DNA of 7,542 bases from the NCBI GenBank assembly GCA_035454085.1, contig DAOTEJ010000101.1, positions 1-7,542 of the forward strand, written 5' to 3'. The notes below the pieces were generated by a model. The model did no database searches. It was not told the DNA's origin and saw only the letters and a list, made by a program, of their open reading frames with translations. This DNA is from DAOTEJ01 sp035454085 (lineage in GTDB: Bacteria > Pseudomonadota > Gammaproteobacteria > Burkholderiales > Burkholderiaceae_F). Position numbers and translations under genes: made by a program. Positions 6,098 through 7,542 of the stretch are shown one piece after another (the stretch's first letter is position 1; every line of letters begins with the position of its first letter).

Positions 6098-7276
6098 ATG
6101 AAGGCACTTGCCGTCCTCAACGCCGGCTCCTCGAGCCTGAAGTTTTCGCTCTACTCCTACGCCGGCCAGGCGCTGAAGCTGCTCGCGCACGGGCAGGCGG
6201 AAGGGCTCGGTACACACCCCCGGTTCCGCGCGACCCTCGCGGACGGGCGCGTGCTCGCCATCCGCGACTGGGGTGCCGGCCAGCGTCTGAGCCACGCCGA
6301 GGCGCTCGACCATCTCACGCAGGTGCTGCGCGCGGAACTCGCCGATCTCGAGCTCGCCGCCGTGGGCCACCGCGTGGTGCACGGCGGCCTGCAGTACAGC
6401 GCGCCGGTGCGCATCACACCCGAGGTGCTCGCCAACCTCGAACGCTATGTGCCACTCGCGCCCCTGCACCAGCCGCACAACCTCGCGCTCGTGCGCGTGC
6501 TGCTCGACCGCACGCCCGCGCTGCCCCAGGTGGCCTGCTTCGATACCGCCTTCCACCGCAGCCAACCCGAGGTGGCGCAGGCCTTCGCGCTGCCGCGGGC
6601 GCTCACCGCCCAGGGCGTGCGTCGCTACGGATTCCACGGCCTGTCGTACGAGCACATCGCGAGCGTGCTGCCCTCGGTCGATGCGCGCGCGGCCACCGGC
6701 CGCACGGTGGTGCTGCACCTGGGCAATGGCGCGAGCATGTGCGCGCTGGCTGCGGGCCGCAGCATGGCGAGCACGATGGGCTTCACCGCGGTCGACGGGC
6801 TGCCCATGGGCACGCGCTGCGGCAACCTGGACCCCGGCGTGGTGCTGTACTGCCTGGACGAGCTGAAGATGGACGCGCGCGCCATCGAGCGGCTGATCTA
6901 TCAGGAGTCCGGACTGCTGGGCGTGTCGGGCATCTCGAGCGACATGCGCACGCTCGAGGCGAGCGCGGCCCCCGAGGCGCGCGAGGCGATCGAGCTCTTC
7001 GCTTACCGCATCGGCCGCGAACTGGGATCTCTGGCCGCCGCGCTGGGCGGGCTGGATGCAATCGTGTTCACCGCGGGCATCGGCGAGCACAGCGCGCTCG
7101 TGCGCGAGCTTGTCGCGCGGCACGCCGCCTGGCTGGGACTGGAGCTCGACGCCGCGGCCAACGCAAGCCATGGCCCGCGCATCAGCACCGTGCGCAGCCG
7201 GGTCGCCGCCTGGGTGCTGCCCACGGACGAGGAACAAGTGATCGCGCGGGGTACGCTCGCGCTGCTGGGCAGCTAG
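6098..7276 (+). CDS. ackA: Acetate kinase
   Basis: A 392-aa acetate kinase (typical length about 400) that interconverts acetate + ATP and acetyl phosphate + ADP in the cytoplasm. Conserved parts of the ASKHA fold are visible: VLNAGSSSLKFSLY (6-19), GHRVVHGG (90-97), PLAPLHQPHN (119-128), CFDTAFH (147-153), YGFHGLSYEHI (177-187), VVLHLGNGASM (204-214), MGTRCGNLDPG (237-247), GLLGVSGISSDMR (272-284), FTAGIGEHS (324-332) and LPTDEEQVIAR (374-384). Residues matching the catalytic set of the Methanosarcina enzyme are present: N8, R92, H124, D149, H180, R240 and E378/E379, so the enzyme should be active. Start ATG at 6098-6100 has AGGAA 5 nt upstream. No phosphate acetyltransferase gene (pta), the usual partner, is visible in the window; it could lie downstream. 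The gene follows an AraC regulator by 37 bp. Confidence 0.97.
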   Translation: MKALAVLNAGSSSLKFSLYSYAGQALKLLAHGQAEGLGTHPRFRATLADGRVLAIRDWGAGQRLSHAEALDHLTQVLRAELADLELAAVGHRVVHGGLQYSAPVRITPEVLANLERYVPLAPLHQPHNLALVRVLLDRTPALPQVACFDTAFHRSQPEVAQAFALPRALTAQGVRRYGFHGLSYEHIASVLPSVDARAATGRTVVLHLGNGASMCALAAGRSMASTMGFTAVDGLPMGTRCGNLDPGVVLYCLDELKMDARAIERLIYQESGLLGVSGISSDMRTLEASAAPEAREAIELFAYRIGRELGSLAAALGGLDAIVFTAGIGEHSALVRELVARHAAWLGLELDAAANASHGPRISTVRSRVAAWVLPTDEEQVIARGTLALLGS

Positions 7277-7288
7277 CCGAAGGCCGGC
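7276..7288 (+). terminator. Weak hairpin just after ackA
   Basis: GCCG (7276-7279) pairs with CGGC (7285-7288) over 5 bases, followed by ACTTT. The stem is short and the T-run has only three bases, so efficient termination is doubtful; the larger repeat that follows may be more relevant. Confidence 0.2.
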
Positions 7289-7502
7289 ACTTTGGGACAT
7301 CGCGAAACGCGCCGCGTTCCCAATGGGACAGGCAAGTCGCAATCCGCTCACGCGAACGTCCTTGCACTGTTCCTGGCGGGAGAGTCGATCGATATTGCCG
7401 ACCTGCTTGCGTTCGTGCACCAACGAGCCAGGCAGCAATCGCTAAACTGTACCCGCGTTCAAAGCACGACGGGCCGTCAGAGCCCGGCGAGGAGAGGATT
7501 CC
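7277..7502 (+). promoter_or_regulatory. Intergenic region between ackA and the next gene
   Basis: These 226 bp carry no convincing gene. The left end holds the TGGGACA repeats; the rest has lower GC than the genes around it, suggesting regulation. TAAACT (7443-7448) could serve as a -10 element, but no -35 lies at 16-18 bp. I also looked for a sigma-54 promoter (GG and GC 10 bp apart in TGGCAC-N5-TTGC context) and found none. Confidence 0.4.
7292..7330 (+). repeat. Repeated TGGGACA motif within a bulged inverted repeat
   Basis: TGGGACA occurs at 7293-7299 and again at 7324-7330, 31 bp apart, about three helical turns. TTGGG (7292-7296) and AACGC (7306-7310) pair with CCCAA (7319-7323) and GCGTT (7314-7318) respectively, making a stem with a 3-base loop and a 9-base bulge on the left side. 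TCCCA-A-TGGGA (7318-7328) is also an 11-bp palindrome on its own. The arrangement could be a regulator site upstream of the next gene or an RNA hairpin at the end of the ackA transcript. No poly-T follows, which disfavours a standard terminator. Confidence 0.45.
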
Positions 7503-7542
7503 ATGCACCACCCTGATCGCGCCCCCGCGCGGGTTCCTCGTG
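7503..7542 (+). CDS. Start of an unidentified gene (3' truncated by window end)
   Basis: ATG at 7503-7505 opens a frame reading MHHPDRAPARVPR to the window edge. It is preceded by a strong purine-rich ribosome binding site, GAGGAGAGGA (7489-7498), at good spacing. Thirteen residues are too few to identify a product. The position downstream of ackA on the same strand would suit an acetyl-phosphate-related gene such as a phosphate acetyltransferase or a phosphoketolase, but nothing in the visible residues shows it. Confidence 0.55.
   Translation, partial: MHHPDRAPARVPR

Noticed and set aside
5756..7438. 560-codon minus-strand frame across ackA and the araC end
   Set aside because: It is antisense to well-conserved acetate kinase, with Arg/His/Ala-rich composition and no domain; it is a GC-bias artefact.
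7370..7450. Possible sigma-54 promoter upstream of 7503
   Set aside because: No GG/GC pair at the required spacing in a TGGCAC-N5-TTGC context was found, so the TGGGACA repeats cannot be called a sigma-54 enhancer.
7292..7516. 74-codon plus-strand frame in the region after ackA
   Set aside because: It has no ribosome binding site and no recognisable similarity, and it overlaps the better-supported start at 7503 in another frame.

Overview
The window is a GC-rich, densely coded piece of a proteobacterial chromosome, probably beta- or gammaproteobacterial. The evidence is NikR of the Escherichia coli type with a GTATGA/TCATAC operator, a TonB-dependent outer-membrane receptor (so a Gram-negative), a HemG-type protoporphyrinogen oxidase, a one-domain PPK2 and an AraC regulator with an arabinose-binding-like N-terminus. 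No rRNA, tRNA, CRISPR array, insertion sequence or phage gene is visible. No gene-free stretch reaches 300 bases.

Left part (1-2339, plus strand): a nickel-response module. The window opens in the last 39 codons of nikR, which carries an unusual histidine-rich tail. About 65 bp after its stop lies a near-perfect inverted repeat, GTATGAACT-N9-AGTTCATAC, closely resembling the E. coli NikR operator. It overlaps the -10 region of a plausible sigma-70 promoter and is followed at once by a 704-aa TonB-dependent receptor. The simplest reading is that nickel-loaded NikR represses this receptor, which would therefore bring nickel or a nickel chelate across the outer membrane. This substrate assignment is the most informative inference in the window.

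Middle part (2356-4931, minus strand, converging on the receptor gene): four genes in one direction. In transcription order they are a small carboxymuconolactone-decarboxylase-family protein, a class-I-like polyphosphate kinase 2, a GNAT acetyltransferase resembling the acetyltransferase half of Pat/YfiQ proteins, and hemG. Gaps of 37, 57 and 130 bp allow one operon, though hemG may have its own promoter.

Right part (5050-7542, plus strand, divergent from the middle cluster): an AraC-family regulator, 37 bp later acetate kinase (ackA), then a 226-bp intergenic region with a repeated TGGGACA motif and a complex inverted repeat, and finally the first 13 codons of a further gene with a strong ribosome binding site. 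PPK2, acetate kinase and a Pat-like acetyltransferase lie close together, so polyphosphate, acetyl phosphate and acetylation may be connected here, but that is suggestive only.

All genes belong to known families. I do not see a wholly new system. The points most worth checking are the NikR-controlled receptor, the NikR tail, the AraC-ackA pairing and the repeats upstream of the last gene.
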